A DNA stretch of 64,000 nt, taken from the NCBI GenBank assembly GCA_012719855.1, contig JAAXZN010000029.1, forward strand, positions 98,526 through 162,525. The letters run 5' to 3'. This DNA comes from Serratia liquefaciens (GTDB taxonomy: Bacteria > Pseudomonadota > Gammaproteobacteria > Enterobacterales > Enterobacteriaceae). The translations under genes and the position numbers were made by a program. Position 1 is the stretch's first letter, and the number at the start of each line of letters is the position of its first letter. Below are positions 17,381 through 25,001 of the stretch, in pieces. The notes under the pieces are model-generated. The model saw only the letters and a list, made by a program, of their open reading frames with translations. It did no database searches and had not been told where the DNA came from.

Positions 17381-18199
17381 ATGAACTTCGTCACCCCGCT
17401 AAGTTTCGATATCGATCTAGTGCCTCGAGCGATTTTCGCCGTACCGGGTTCCACCGTTAACAAAGACTGGGAAGTCAGTCATCACCGGCACCAAAAAGCA
17501 CAGTTGATTTATACGATGCGCGGCATGATCCGATGTGAAGTGGAAAGCGGGCTATGGCTGGTACCACCACAGTGCGCACTTTGGATGCCCAGCAACGTGC
17601 TGCACAACGCTCAGGGAACCGGTGCTACCGAATGCTACTGCCTGTTTGTCGATCAGGATGCTATTGCGGGCCTGCCGACCCACTGTTGCACGCTGGCCGT
17701 TTCGCCATTGCTGCGCGAACTGTTGTTGCAGGCCAGCGGTTTTGACCCGCAGTATGACGAGCAAGGCACTGAAGGGCGGCTGATTGGCGTACTCTTGGAT
17801 CAATTGGTCAACGCGCCGATTGAGAATTTGCACCTGCCGGTTTCTAATGACGCCCGCATTCGCCAATTGACCGAGCGCCTGCTGGCCGATCCGGCGGACA
17901 AAGCCACCCTCAGCCAATGGGCTCAGCGCATCGGCATGAGCGAACGCACCCTCAACCGTACCCTGCAGCAGCAAATGGGCATGAGCTTTGGCCACTGGCG
18001 ACGGCAGTTGCACGTGATGCTGGCGCTGCAACGCCTGACCATGGGGGAGACCGTACAGCGGGTGGCGCTGGATCTGGGCTATGAGAGTGCCAGTGGCTTC
18101 GTCACCATGTTCCGCAAAGCGGTGGGCAAACCGCCGGCACGCTATCTGGCGGAGAAAACCGCCGCGGGTCGACCTCAGGGCACTTGGATCTCCCTGTGA
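17381..18199 (+). CDS. AraC-family transcriptional regulator (cupin-HTH type)
   Basis: A 272-residue regulator with an N-terminal cupin-like sensing domain (VSHHRHQKAQLIYTMRGMIRCEVE) and a C-terminal AraC double helix-turn-helix (about residues 165-262: LSQWAQRIGMSERTLNRTLQQQ, VALDLGYESASGFVTMFRKAVG). This is the NimR/YdeC-like domain order, the reverse of the Rob-like protein next door. The ATG at 17381 matches the beginning of the conserved region; an upstream ATG at 17327 is open. Members of this group often control a nearby efflux or transport gene, but no obvious partner lies beside it here. Confidence 0.85.
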   Translation: MNFVTPLSFDIDLVPRAIFAVPGSTVNKDWEVSHHRHQKAQLIYTMRGMIRCEVESGLWLVPPQCALWMPSNVLHNAQGTGATECYCLFVDQDAIAGLPTHCCTLAVSPLLRELLLQASGFDPQYDEQGTEGRLIGVLLDQLVNAPIENLHLPVSNDARIRQLTERLLADPADKATLSQWAQRIGMSERTLNRTLQQQMGMSFGHWRRQLHVMLALQRLTMGETVQRVALDLGYESASGFVTMFRKAVGKPPARYLAEKTAAGRPQGTWISL

Positions 18200-18210
18200 A
18201 ATAACCAGAC

Positions 18211-18236
18211 AAAAAGGCCGGCAACGAGGCCGGCCT
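18211..18236 (-). terminator. intrinsic terminator of the porin gene
   Basis: AGGCCGGC-AACGAG-GCCGGCCT forms an eight-pair GC-rich stem flanked by five A on the left, which is a T-run on the minus strand. It follows the porin stop at 18257 by about 20 bases and may also stop readthrough from the AraC gene. Confidence 0.85.
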
Positions 18237-18256
18237 GGAAAGTTTGTGCGGGGGGA

Positions 18257-19393
18257 TCAGAAGTCGTAGAACACCGTCACCCAGGTGGAGTCCGGTTCGT
18301 TGTCGCTGCTGTTGGCCAGCGTCCGTTCCACATACACCGACAGGCCGTAGCCGATAGTGGTACCTGCCCCGAGGTATACGTGATTGGCGTGGTACTCTTC
18401 GTCGCCCTTCAATTGCAGCGAGTCCGCAGCCACATAAGGTTGGATCGATTTCAGGAAAGGCTTGTCGATATTAAAGGTATAACCGACAAAACCTTCCACC
18501 CCGTAACCGCTCCCGGCGAAATAATGCGACAAGGTACGTTCACGGGTGCTGGGCACATAGTCTTTGTAATAGCTGGCGGTCCCGACGATATACCAGTTAT
18601 TGGGTTGCCAGGTCAGCGCGGTGCCGGACAACTGCTGGTGATACTCTTTCTCGTTATATTGGTTGTCTTTGATTTTTGCGTCGGTGTAGCTGTAAGCCGC
18701 GCTTACCGTTAATGTTTTCGTCGCCTTATAATCGACCCCCACCCCGCCGCCACCTTTGCGGCGATAGCTGAGATTATCCGCCGTGTGCAACTCGTCCTCC
18801 GGCAATAAATAGTTGGCGTATAAGGTGACCGGTCCAAAATCATTGGTGTATTTCAGGCTGTTCTTCGGTTTATTACCCCCGTCGTAGTCGCCGGAAATAC
18901 CAATACCGGTGCCGCCCGCATGCCCATCGTTATCCCAGACGTCGCTTTTAATGCCGACAACCGAATAATAAATGCCGTATTGGTGGCCAAAGGTTAAGGT
19001 GCCGTAGCGGTCATCTTTGAAGCCGCCATACAGCTGGCGCTGATAGTCGCGTTTGCCGTCTTCGTTGTAGTGGCCGTCCCAACTCAGCGCATGTGCCAGA
19101 TCGACACCCCACTCGTAGTAGCCGATAACCGAGGTATCCTGCGTCAGCGCATAGTCGCCGCTAAAGCGAAAACGCGTGCCGCCGTCGTGACCATTTTTAT
19201 AATACCCCGGCTCCGGGCCATTATTAAATATCCACTCGGGGCGAATACTGCCGCCGACTTTCAAACTCAGTGGTGCCAGCAACACATTGCTTTGCGGGTT
19301 TTTATCCAGAATGGTGATTTCTGCCTGCGCGCCGGCGGATAACGCCGACAGCACAACGCCGCCAATGAATATTGGCGTTTTTATATATCTCAT
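18257..19393 (-). CDS. outer-membrane porin of the general Gram-negative porin type
   Basis: A 378-residue protein with a signal peptide (MRYIKTPIF...AGAQA). The beta-barrel pattern includes RFRFSGDYAL, GGFKDDRYGTLTFGHQYGIYY and alternating aromatic strands, and it ends in VFYDF, the C-terminal phenylalanine needed for outer-membrane assembly. It resembles general diffusion porins but is only distantly OmpC-like, with a longer N-terminal lead-in (ITILDKNPQSNVLLAPLSLKV). Such variants are often substrate-specific, for example for sugars or acidic compounds. It stands alone with its own terminator and a long AT-rich upstream region. Substrate unknown. Confidence 0.82.
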   Translation of the reverse strand: MRYIKTPIFIGGVVLSALSAGAQAEITILDKNPQSNVLLAPLSLKVGGSIRPEWIFNNGPEPGYYKNGHDGGTRFRFSGDYALTQDTSVIGYYEWGVDLAHALSWDGHYNEDGKRDYQRQLYGGFKDDRYGTLTFGHQYGIYYSVVGIKSDVWDNDGHAGGTGIGISGDYDGGNKPKNSLKYTNDFGPVTLYANYLLPEDELHTADNLSYRRKGGGGVGVDYKATKTLTVSAAYSYTDAKIKDNQYNEKEYHQQLSGTALTWQPNNWYIVGTASYYKDYVPSTRERTLSHYFAGSGYGVEGFVGYTFNIDKPFLKSIQPYVAADSLQLKGDEEYHANHVYLGAGTTIGYGLSVYVERTLANSSDNEPDSTWVTVFYDF

Positions 19394-19975
19394 TATTACC
19401 CCTGCCCGAAAAATTATTTTTATAAATACGGTGGTCTTAAGCCACGCATAAACAATTACCCGATGTGTGCAAATGACGCAAGTTATAAAAATTCATGTCA
19501 TAACCTGAGATTATTCACCACCGGATGACTTTTTCACCCTAAAAGTATTCAACTGTAATTCAATGCAAGACAATGTAATTAACCGCTCATATAACGTACA
19601 AAATGAGGTTTTTTAACCCGCAGAAACCTCCGTTATTATCGGGTTTTTATTATAAGAGATAACAAATAAATATTATTACAGCCACCAAACAATAACGCAG
19701 CTAAATTAATTATTTGTTATCTGCCCGCAGGGAAAACCAGGAAACCCACGCGGCGGCAAGGCATCGGCAACCTTCTGCCCACTCTTCACATTGTGATTTT
19801 CACCCCAGCCTGGGTAGAAATCACTCCCCTCCAGCATGAATAATGATTATTATTCGCAAACAGAAGGCCCGGCGCGACGCGACCGGCCGGATTTTGCTTT
19901 GAATTCAATGTTGAGCTTTTTAGCCTCAGGGCAACCGCCCTGCGGCGACAGGCATTTTAACTCCATGGAGAGGTT
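19394..19975. other. 582-bp AT-rich intergenic region between the divergent porin and yncE genes
   Basis: No gene is seen. The left two thirds are strongly AT-rich and should contain the porin promoter. An AACCCG/CGGGTT pair (about 19616-19646) separated by 19 bases and followed by TTTTATT may form a weak terminator reading right. The right third holds the Fur box described separately and an untranslated leader of about 110 bases before yncE. Confidence 0.5.
19837..19856 (+). promoter_or_regulatory. Fur box upstream of yncE
   Basis: GAATAATGATTATTATTC (19838-19855) is a near-palindrome fitting the Fur consensus GATAATGATAATCATTATC. It lies about 120 bases before the yncE ATG. E. coli yncE is known to be repressed by Fur, so the site and its target agree. 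Confidence 0.75.
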
Positions 19976-21052
19976 ATGAACTCTGCAACAACCACCAGCC
20001 GCCGCTTTGGCGCACGCGCCGCTTTCCCACTGCTGCTGCTCACTTCAATGCTGTTTTCCGCCCCGCTGCTGGCCCAGGGCAAGCCGGAACTGCTGCGCAA
20101 GCCCGTCGGCAAAGGCGCTTATGAGATGGTCTACAGCCAGGGCGAGAACGCGCTGTATCTGGCCACCTCACAAAGCCGCAAGCTGGACAAAGGCGGCGTA
20201 GTGTATCGTTTGGATCCGCAAACGCTGGATATCACCCAGATCATTCACAACGATATCAAACCTTTCGGCGCGGCCATTAACAGCAAAACCGACACGCTAT
20301 TCTTCGGCAACACCGTCAATAACTCGGTCACGGCCATCGACGGTAAAACCGGTGAGGTTAAAGGCCGCCTGGTGCTGGATGCGCGTAAACGCTCCGAGAC
20401 GGTAAAACCGCTGGCACCGCGTGAGCTGGTGGCCGACGCCACCACCGACACCCTGTATATCACCGGGCTGGGTGAATCCAGCGTGGTTTGGGTAGTGGAC
20501 GGCAAAGACCTGACCCTGCGCACCACCATCACCGAAACCGGCAAATACGGTACCGGTCTGGCGCTGGATGCGGCCGCAAGCCGCCTGTACGTGACCAACG
20601 CCGACGGCGAGCTGGTGACTATCGACACCAAAACCAACAAGGTGCTCAGCCGCAAGAAATTGGACGAGTCCAAAGAGCACTTCTTCCTGAACATCAGCTT
20701 GGATCCTGCCACGCATCGCGCCTTTATCACCGACTCCAAGCAAGCACAGGTGCTGGTGGTCGATACCCGCGACGGCAAGATTTTGAGCAAAATCGACGTG
20801 CCGGAATCACTGGCGGTCCTGTTCAACCCGACGCGCAATGAGGTGTATGTCACCCATCGTCAGGCAGGCCAGGTCAGCGTGATCGACGCCAAGAACTACA
20901 AGCTGCTGCAAACCATCAAGACCCCAACCCACCCGAACAGCCTGGCGCTGTCACCGGATGGTCAGACGCTGTACGTGAGCGTCAAACAGGCTTCAAGCCG
21001 TGAGAAAGAAGCCACGGCGCCGGACGACGTGATCCGTATCGCGTTGAAATAA
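19976..21052 (+). CDS. yncE: YncE, iron-regulated periplasmic seven-bladed beta-propeller protein
   Basis: A 358-residue protein with a signal peptide (ending near LLAQGKPELL) followed by repeated beta-propeller blades with YVTN-type motifs: DTLYITGLGESSVVWVVDGK, RLYVTNADGELVTIDTK, NEVYVTHRQAGQVSVIDAK and QTLYVSVKQ. Length and sequence match E. coli YncE, a periplasmic protein that binds single-stranded DNA in vitro and whose physiological role is unsettled. The Fur box upstream supports induction under iron limitation. It is monocistronic with its own terminator. Confidence 0.92.
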   Translation: MNSATTTSRRFGARAAFPLLLLTSMLFSAPLLAQGKPELLRKPVGKGAYEMVYSQGENALYLATSQSRKLDKGGVVYRLDPQTLDITQIIHNDIKPFGAAINSKTDTLFFGNTVNNSVTAIDGKTGEVKGRLVLDARKRSETVKPLAPRELVADATTDTLYITGLGESSVVWVVDGKDLTLRTTITETGKYGTGLALDAAASRLYVTNADGELVTIDTKTNKVLSRKKLDESKEHFFLNISLDPATHRAFITDSKQAQVLVVDTRDGKILSKIDVPESLAVLFNPTRNEVYVTHRQAGQVSVIDAKNYKLLQTIKTPTHPNSLALSPDGQTLYVSVKQASSREKEATAPDDVIRIALK

Positions 21053-21060
21053 CAGCACAA

Positions 21061-21088
21061 GGGCGCCTCGGCGCCCTTTTTTTTATCG
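21061..21088 (+). terminator. intrinsic terminator of yncE
   Basis: GGGCGC-CTCG-GCGCCC followed immediately by eight T, starting eight bases after the yncE stop. Confidence 0.95.
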
Positions 21089-21090
21089 TT

Positions 21091-21390
21091 TTAAACCCTA
21101 AATCCAACGTGTTTGCCATCCGGCAGTTCAATATCCAGCCGCAGTGTTCCGCCCATCGCTTCCACATACCGTTTTAATGTCGAAATCTTCAGTTCATTGC
21201 CACGTTGCTCTATAGCAGCAACAGAGGGTTGCGAAATACCGAGATTATTCGCCAGTGTTTGCTGTGAAATATCCAGTGCCTCCCGCACCTCATATAAGCG
21301 CGTTTCCAGCAGCATTTCCTCTGCCATTTCCTCAATCCGCTGTCTGCTATCAGGGGTACGCGAAGCTAACATTTCTTTTAAAGTACCCAT
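21091..21390 (-). CDS. HTH antitoxin of a RelE/HigB-type toxin-antitoxin pair
   Basis: A 99-residue protein with an alpha-helical N-terminus and a lambda-repressor-like helix-turn-helix at about residues 38-75 (ALDISQQTLANNLGISQPSVAAIEQRG). The C-terminal extension (GGTLRLDIELPDGKHVGFRV) is typical of HigA-like antitoxins. It is encoded three bases after the toxin gene, so the toxin comes first, the HigBA order. It should bind the toxin and repress the shared promoter through the inverted repeats at 21758-21800. Confidence 0.88.
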   Translation of the reverse strand: MGTLKEMLASRTPDSRQRIEEMAEEMLLETRLYEVREALDISQQTLANNLGISQPSVAAIEQRGNELKISTLKRYVEAMGGTLRLDIELPDGKHVGFRV

Positions 21391-21393
21391 TGG

Positions 21394-21744
21394 TTACTCC
21401 TCAAAATTACACATCAAATGTTGGGTAAACTGCGCATCGGCAATAGGCAGCATGACTTTGTAAAACCGCTTCTCATTGCCTGTCTTGTCGCCAGCACACA
21501 AAACGATAGCCTGACGTACAGGATCGAATGCAAAGAAAGCACGAATTGGTCGCCCCTTATGCTGAATTCGCAGCTCTTTCATATTGGAATGCTGCGATTC
21601 CTTCAGCGAATCGACAAATGGGCGGGATAAGTTGGGGCCACCTCTCTCAAGCATCACCAATGCAGCAAGCACCTTTTCCTGGGTAAGGTCATCTTGCGAT
21701 ACAAACCATCGATCAAACTCTTCCGTTGTTATGACAGTCCACAT
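21394..21744 (-). CDS. RelE/HigB-family toxin
   Basis: A 116-residue protein of the phage-derived Gp49/HigB-like RelE group: WTVITTEEFDRWF at the start, then LKESQHSNMKELRIQHKGRPIRAFFAFDPVRQAIVLCAGDK, then RFYKVMLPIADAQF. These toxins are ribosome-dependent mRNA endonucleases. The basic and aromatic residues of the core (Lys in MKELR, Arg in GRPIR, Lys in GDK, Arg-Phe in KRFY) are all present, so it looks active. The gene lies immediately upstream of its antitoxin. Confidence 0.88.
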   Translation of the reverse strand: MWTVITTEEFDRWFVSQDDLTQEKVLAALVMLERGGPNLSRPFVDSLKESQHSNMKELRIQHKGRPIRAFFAFDPVRQAIVLCAGDKTGNEKRFYKVMLPIADAQFTQHLMCNFEE

Positions 21745-21757
21745 GGCATTCCCTTTT

Positions 21758-21800
21758 TATAGACTACAATCTATAAATAAGATATAGAGCACAGCCTATA
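21758..21800 (-). promoter_or_regulatory. paired inverted repeats, toxin-antitoxin operator
   Basis: TATAGA-CTACAA-TCTATA (21758-21775) and TATAG-N8-CTATA (21783-21800) share half-sites and sit just upstream of the toxin ATG, overlapping the expected promoter. Two operator copies of this kind are typical of conditional co-operativity in type II systems. Confidence 0.6.
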
Positions 21801-21844
21801 ATTACAACGCCATTTTTAAAACTGTACCGCCAAGAACCCTGCTG

Positions 21845-22159
21845 CTATGGCTTCCCCGCCATCTCGCCAGCGTCCTGAACCACCGCCTTTTTAGTGGCTC
21901 GTTGGTAAAGGCACAGCTCTTTGCCCGCTTTGTTATGCATAAACGCCTGCGGATAGCGCCCGGCGATCAACAGGGCCGAGTAACCGACGTCGTCACCATA
22001 ATGGATAATGCTGCCGACGGCTTTGGCCCCATGCAAACTGCTGGCTTTCAGGCAGGCGGTTTGCAGTGCTTTATCGCCGCTGGCCCATGCCGCTTCAGAG
22101 GAGGCCCCGACGCTGAACGCCGTCATCACGGCGGCAAACACGATAAAAACTCTGATCAT
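21845..22159 (-). CDS. small secreted protein of unknown function
   Basis: A 104-residue protein with a clear signal peptide (MIRVFIVFAAVMTAFSVGASS). The mature part contains two cysteines (TACLKASS and KELCLYQR) that could form a disulfide in the periplasm. It is preceded by GGAGAGAAAATAATG. I do not recognise the family; the segment SIIHYGDDVGYSALLIAGRYPQAFMHNKAGKELCLY looks like a compact beta-rich module. It is monocistronic, between the toxin-antitoxin pair and the glutamine-synthetase-like gene. Confidence 0.6.
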   Translation of the reverse strand: MIRVFIVFAAVMTAFSVGASSEAAWASGDKALQTACLKASSLHGAKAVGSIIHYGDDVGYSALLIAGRYPQAFMHNKAGKELCLYQRATKKAVVQDAGEMAGKP

Positions 22160-22383
22160 TATTTTCTCTCCTTATAACGGCGTTCTCAGCAGTATATGCA
22201 GCCTTTTATTCTTCAGCCATCAGAACCACGCCCCTTATTTACAGCTTTTTTATTCCGGCCATAAATAAAGTTACGGCGTTTTTACAGACAGGTTTTAGGG
22301 GCGCGGATAACATCATTACATCGCCAATATGGCCTTACGAGACGGATGCCTCATGTGTTTATCCCCTGCCCTGATAATAATTT

Positions 22384-22411
22384 CCCCCGCTGTTTTCATT
22401 TATTTCGGGGG
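22384..22411 (+). promoter_or_regulatory. hairpin covering the ribosome binding site of the glutamine-synthetase-like gene
   Basis: CCCCCG (22384-22389) can pair with CGGGGG (22406-22411). The second arm is the only purine-rich Shine-Dalgarno candidate before the ATG at 22417, so folding would block translation. This is visible in the sequence; a switching role is inferred. Confidence 0.4.
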
Positions 22412-22416
22412 CTGCC

Positions 22417-23796
22417 ATGCATGCTAACGTTATTGGTTTTAACCCGCTGCTGGCAGATATTCCCACTTCGCAGGCGCGTTCATTCCACAAAGAAGTGGAA
22501 CAGTATTTACAGCGCTACCCGGACACCGAACACGTCGATATTTATCTCAACGATCTGAACGGTCAATTCCGCGGGAAACGGTTGCCTGTCGCCGAGCTGT
22601 TTGCGCTGGATAAAGGCTGTTATTTCCCGCTGTCGATCTACGCCATGGATCTTGGCGGCCAGGTGATCGAAGAGAGCGGACTGGGCCAACAGGCCGGCGA
22701 GCCGGACAGGTTGTGTCTGCCGGTGCCCGGTACGTTGCGGCCCTGCGCCCGCGATCCGCAGCACCATGCCCAATTGTTGCTGACGATGAAAAATGCCGAC
22801 GGCGACGCCTGCGAACTGGAACCGCGCGTGGTGCTGCAACAGGTGCTTAAACGCCTGCATGCCAAAGGTTACTTCCCGGTCGTGGCGGCAGAGCTGGAGT
22901 TTTATCTGCAGGATCCGCTGCAGCAACCGGCTGACACCGGACGGTGTCCGACGCAGAGTTTTTCTGTTGATGCGCCGGAGCGCCACCAGGCATTGCTCAA
23001 TGACATCGAGCATCAGGCCAGGCTGCAGGCATTGCCGCTGACCGGCGTGGTCGCCGAAGCGGCCTCCGGCCAGTATGAGCTGAACCTGCATCACAGCGCT
23101 CGCGTGCTGGAGGCCTGCGATCAGGTGCTGGCCCTGAAGCGGCTGACGCGCCAGATCGCCGAGAAACACCACCAGCACGCCTGCTTTATGGCCAAACCCT
23201 GTGCCCAGGCCGCCGGCAGCGGTTTGCATTTTCACATCAGCCTGCAGGATGAACAGGGCAATAACCTGTTGGCCAGCCCGCCGGGCGAGTTGAGCGCCAC
23301 CATGACGCAGGTGATGGCGGGCATGCTGGCGCTGATGCCGGCCTCGATGGCGATATTCGCGCCAAACGTTAACGCGTTCCGCCGCTTTCGCCCCGGCATG
23401 CACGTGCCGCTGCGCGCCTCCTGGGGGCACAACAACCGCACGGTGGCGCTGCGTTTGCCCTGCGCCGACAATGCCAACCAGCGCATCGAATACCGGCTGG
23501 CCGGGGCCGATGCCAACCCGTATCTGGCCGTAGCGACGATGCTAAGCGGCATGCTGTATGGGCTGGAGCACGCGCAGCTCCTGCCACCGGCGGCCTGCGG
23601 CAACGGCTATGAAAATGGCGACGCGGTGGCACTGCCGCTCAGCCAGCAGGAGGCATTGGCGTTGTTCCGGCAGACCCCACCGTTGCAGGAAAGCCTCGGC
23701 CCGGCGTTTGCCGCGCTGTGGCACACCTGCAAGAGCGCCGAGCTGCGCCGCTTTGAAGCGCAGGTCACCGAAGCGGAAACCCGCTGGATGCTCTAA
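22417..23796 (+). CDS. glutamine synthetase-like ATP-dependent amide ligase (PuuA-type)
   Basis: A 459-residue member of the glutamine synthetase family. Visible elements are the N-terminal beta-grasp region (DIYLNDLNGQFRGKRLP), the metal/glutamate-binding AAELEFYLQD near residue 153, and SGQYELNLHHS near residue 217. GSGLHFHISLQD near residue 270 and the ATP/phosphate region RASWGHNNRTVALRLP near residue 338 follow. These fit gamma-glutamyl-polyamine or gamma-glutamyl-amine synthetases (PuuA-like) better than true GlnA. The usual puu neighbours are missing; instead a half-length GT20 gene follows by 33 bases. The amine substrate is therefore unknown. Confidence 0.8.
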   Translation: MHANVIGFNPLLADIPTSQARSFHKEVEQYLQRYPDTEHVDIYLNDLNGQFRGKRLPVAELFALDKGCYFPLSIYAMDLGGQVIEESGLGQQAGEPDRLCLPVPGTLRPCARDPQHHAQLLLTMKNADGDACELEPRVVLQQVLKRLHAKGYFPVVAAELEFYLQDPLQQPADTGRCPTQSFSVDAPERHQALLNDIEHQARLQALPLTGVVAEAASGQYELNLHHSARVLEACDQVLALKRLTRQIAEKHHQHACFMAKPCAQAAGSGLHFHISLQDEQGNNLLASPPGELSATMTQVMAGMLALMPASMAIFAPNVNAFRRFRPGMHVPLRASWGHNNRTVALRLPCADNANQRIEYRLAGADANPYLAVATMLSGMLYGLEHAQLLPPAACGNGYENGDAVALPLSQQEALALFRQTPPLQESLGPAFAALWHTCKSAELRRFEAQVTEAETRWML

Positions 23797-23828
23797 CCCC
23801 TATTCGTAACCTGAACAAGGAAAGCAGC

Positions 23829-24539
23829 ATGTCTCGTTTGGTTTTGATCTCGAATAAGCAGTGTGACGGCAAGGATCTGGCCTGCGCTACGCAGGCCCTA
23901 TCGCCTGACAGCCAGAGCGATGACGATCGCGGGTTGTGGCTGGGCTGGAACGGTGACGTACAGAACTTTGGCGAGGCGCCGCTGCGCCCGGTCAGTTACC
24001 AGCACCACAGCGGCTACGAACAGGTGACCTTTCCGCTGTCGACCGAGGAGTTTCACTTCCACTATCAGGGCTACTATCACGATGGATTGTGGCCAGTGTT
24101 CCATAACCACCCGGAAAAGGCACATTTCACGCCGGAGAACTACCGCGCTTATCGACAGCTCAACCGGCACTTCGCCGATATCGCCTGCGAGTATGTTTGC
24201 CCGAACGACATCATCTGTATTGATGATTACCAGCTGTTGCCCTGCGGCCAGGCGCTGAAAGAACAGGGGTTGCTGAACCCCTGCGCGTTCTTCTTCCATT
24301 TGCCGTTCCCGTCGACGGCGCTGCTCAGACAGATCCCCGAGCACCACGGCTTAATCGAATCGCTGTTTTTCTACGATCTGATCGGCTTTCAGACGCTCGA
24401 CGACCGCAACAACTTTCTCAGTTATCTGACCCATGAATACCCGGTCGAAATGCTGCCCGACGACCAGTTGCAGGTTAACGGACACATCTTCGCCACCGGC
24501 ATTTTCCCCGCCGGGATCAATGGCAGACAGGTTTATTGA
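23829..24539 (+). CDS. half-length GT20 (trehalose-6-phosphate synthase-like) protein
   Basis: A 236-residue protein matching only the N-terminal Rossmann half of OtsA (474 residues): MSRLVLISNK, GLWLGWNGD, DDYQLLPCGQALKEQG, FFFHLPFPST and YDLIGFQTLDDRNNFLSYL. The C-terminal half, which binds the nucleotide sugar, is absent, and no remnant of it follows before the terminator at 24548. The phosphate-binding arginine of OtsA's SNR motif is Lys here, and the early GG loop is lost. The aspartate and histidine of the acceptor pocket are kept. It is therefore unlikely to be a working trehalose-phosphate synthase. The close coupling to the ligase gene suggests a retained binding or regulatory role. 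Confidence 0.8.
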   Translation: MSRLVLISNKQCDGKDLACATQALSPDSQSDDDRGLWLGWNGDVQNFGEAPLRPVSYQHHSGYEQVTFPLSTEEFHFHYQGYYHDGLWPVFHNHPEKAHFTPENYRAYRQLNRHFADIACEYVCPNDIICIDDYQLLPCGQALKEQGLLNPCAFFFHLPFPSTALLRQIPEHHGLIESLFFYDLIGFQTLDDRNNFLSYLTHEYPVEMLPDDQLQVNGHIFATGIFPAGINGRQVY

Positions 24540-24547
24540 TTTTACGG

Positions 24548-24578
24548 CGGCGCGCGACATTCAGGCGCGCCGTTTCAT
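24548..24578 (+). terminator. terminator after the ligase / half-GT20 unit
   Basis: CGGCGCGC-(9 bases)-GCGCGCCG forms an eight-pair stem followed by TTTCATTT, starting nine bases after the stop of the GT20-like gene. Confidence 0.75.
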
Positions 24579-24767
24579 TTCGCTTCGATTTACTTTTACC
24601 GTATTTATCGCCATCGCAATAGGTTATTTTATTTTCTGAATATAGCGATTAAAAAATGAATATTCATCCTGTTACACATCAACAATAAAAACCGCATGCC
24701 ACCAATTGCTTTTTATTAGCAAAACACATTACCCTCTCCCTGCCATATTTAAACCGAGGAGGGCCCT

Positions 24768-24821
24768 ATGGGCGATGAAAGTTTTAGTTTTACGCTAATT
24801 CTATTGGGCGCCTTTCAGTAA
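24768..24821 (+). CDS. 17-residue leader peptide before the ABC permease gene
   Basis: ATG at 24768 is preceded by an excellent ribosome binding site (GAGGAGGGCCCT). The frame encodes MGDESFSFTLILLGAFQ and stops at 24821. A hairpin begins nine bases later. A similar peptide (28945-29007) precedes the second ATPase gene. Both are short, begin with Gly/Asp/Glu/Ser and end in a hydrophobic Leu-rich run. The placement between a terminator and a transporter gene, with about 180 bases of leader after it, suggests translation-dependent control of the downstream gene. No known leader family is recognised. Confidence 0.6.
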   Translation: MGDESFSFTLILLGAFQ

Positions 24822-24830
24822 TGCCACCCA

Positions 24831-24864
24831 GGTTGCATTCTGAAAGACACGGAATGCGGCAACC
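24831..24864 (+). promoter_or_regulatory. conserved hairpin after leader peptide 1
   Basis: GGTTGC-ATTC (24831-24840), loop TGAAAGACAC, then GGAAT-GCG-GCAACC form a long stem with one bulge. The stretch TTGCATTCTGAAAG is nearly repeated (TTGCATCCTGAAAG) in the hairpin after leader peptide 2 at 29016-29029. Further downstream both have a CCCTTC block. Confidence 0.6.
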
Positions 24865-25001
24865 GCTCCCCTTCTGACGGCCTTTCCCGCTCTGCCGGCC
24901 CGCCCATCGCCCCGCTGCGAAAACAACGTCTGTCTCAACCGCTGTAGCGGTATTTATCTGAGGTCGCCGGGAATATTCCCCCGAGCGCCGACGGATTTCT
25001 T

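Noticed and set aside
23829..24539. Full-length otsA
   Set aside because: Only the N-terminal half is present and the stop is followed by a terminator; no C-terminal half is found in another frame.
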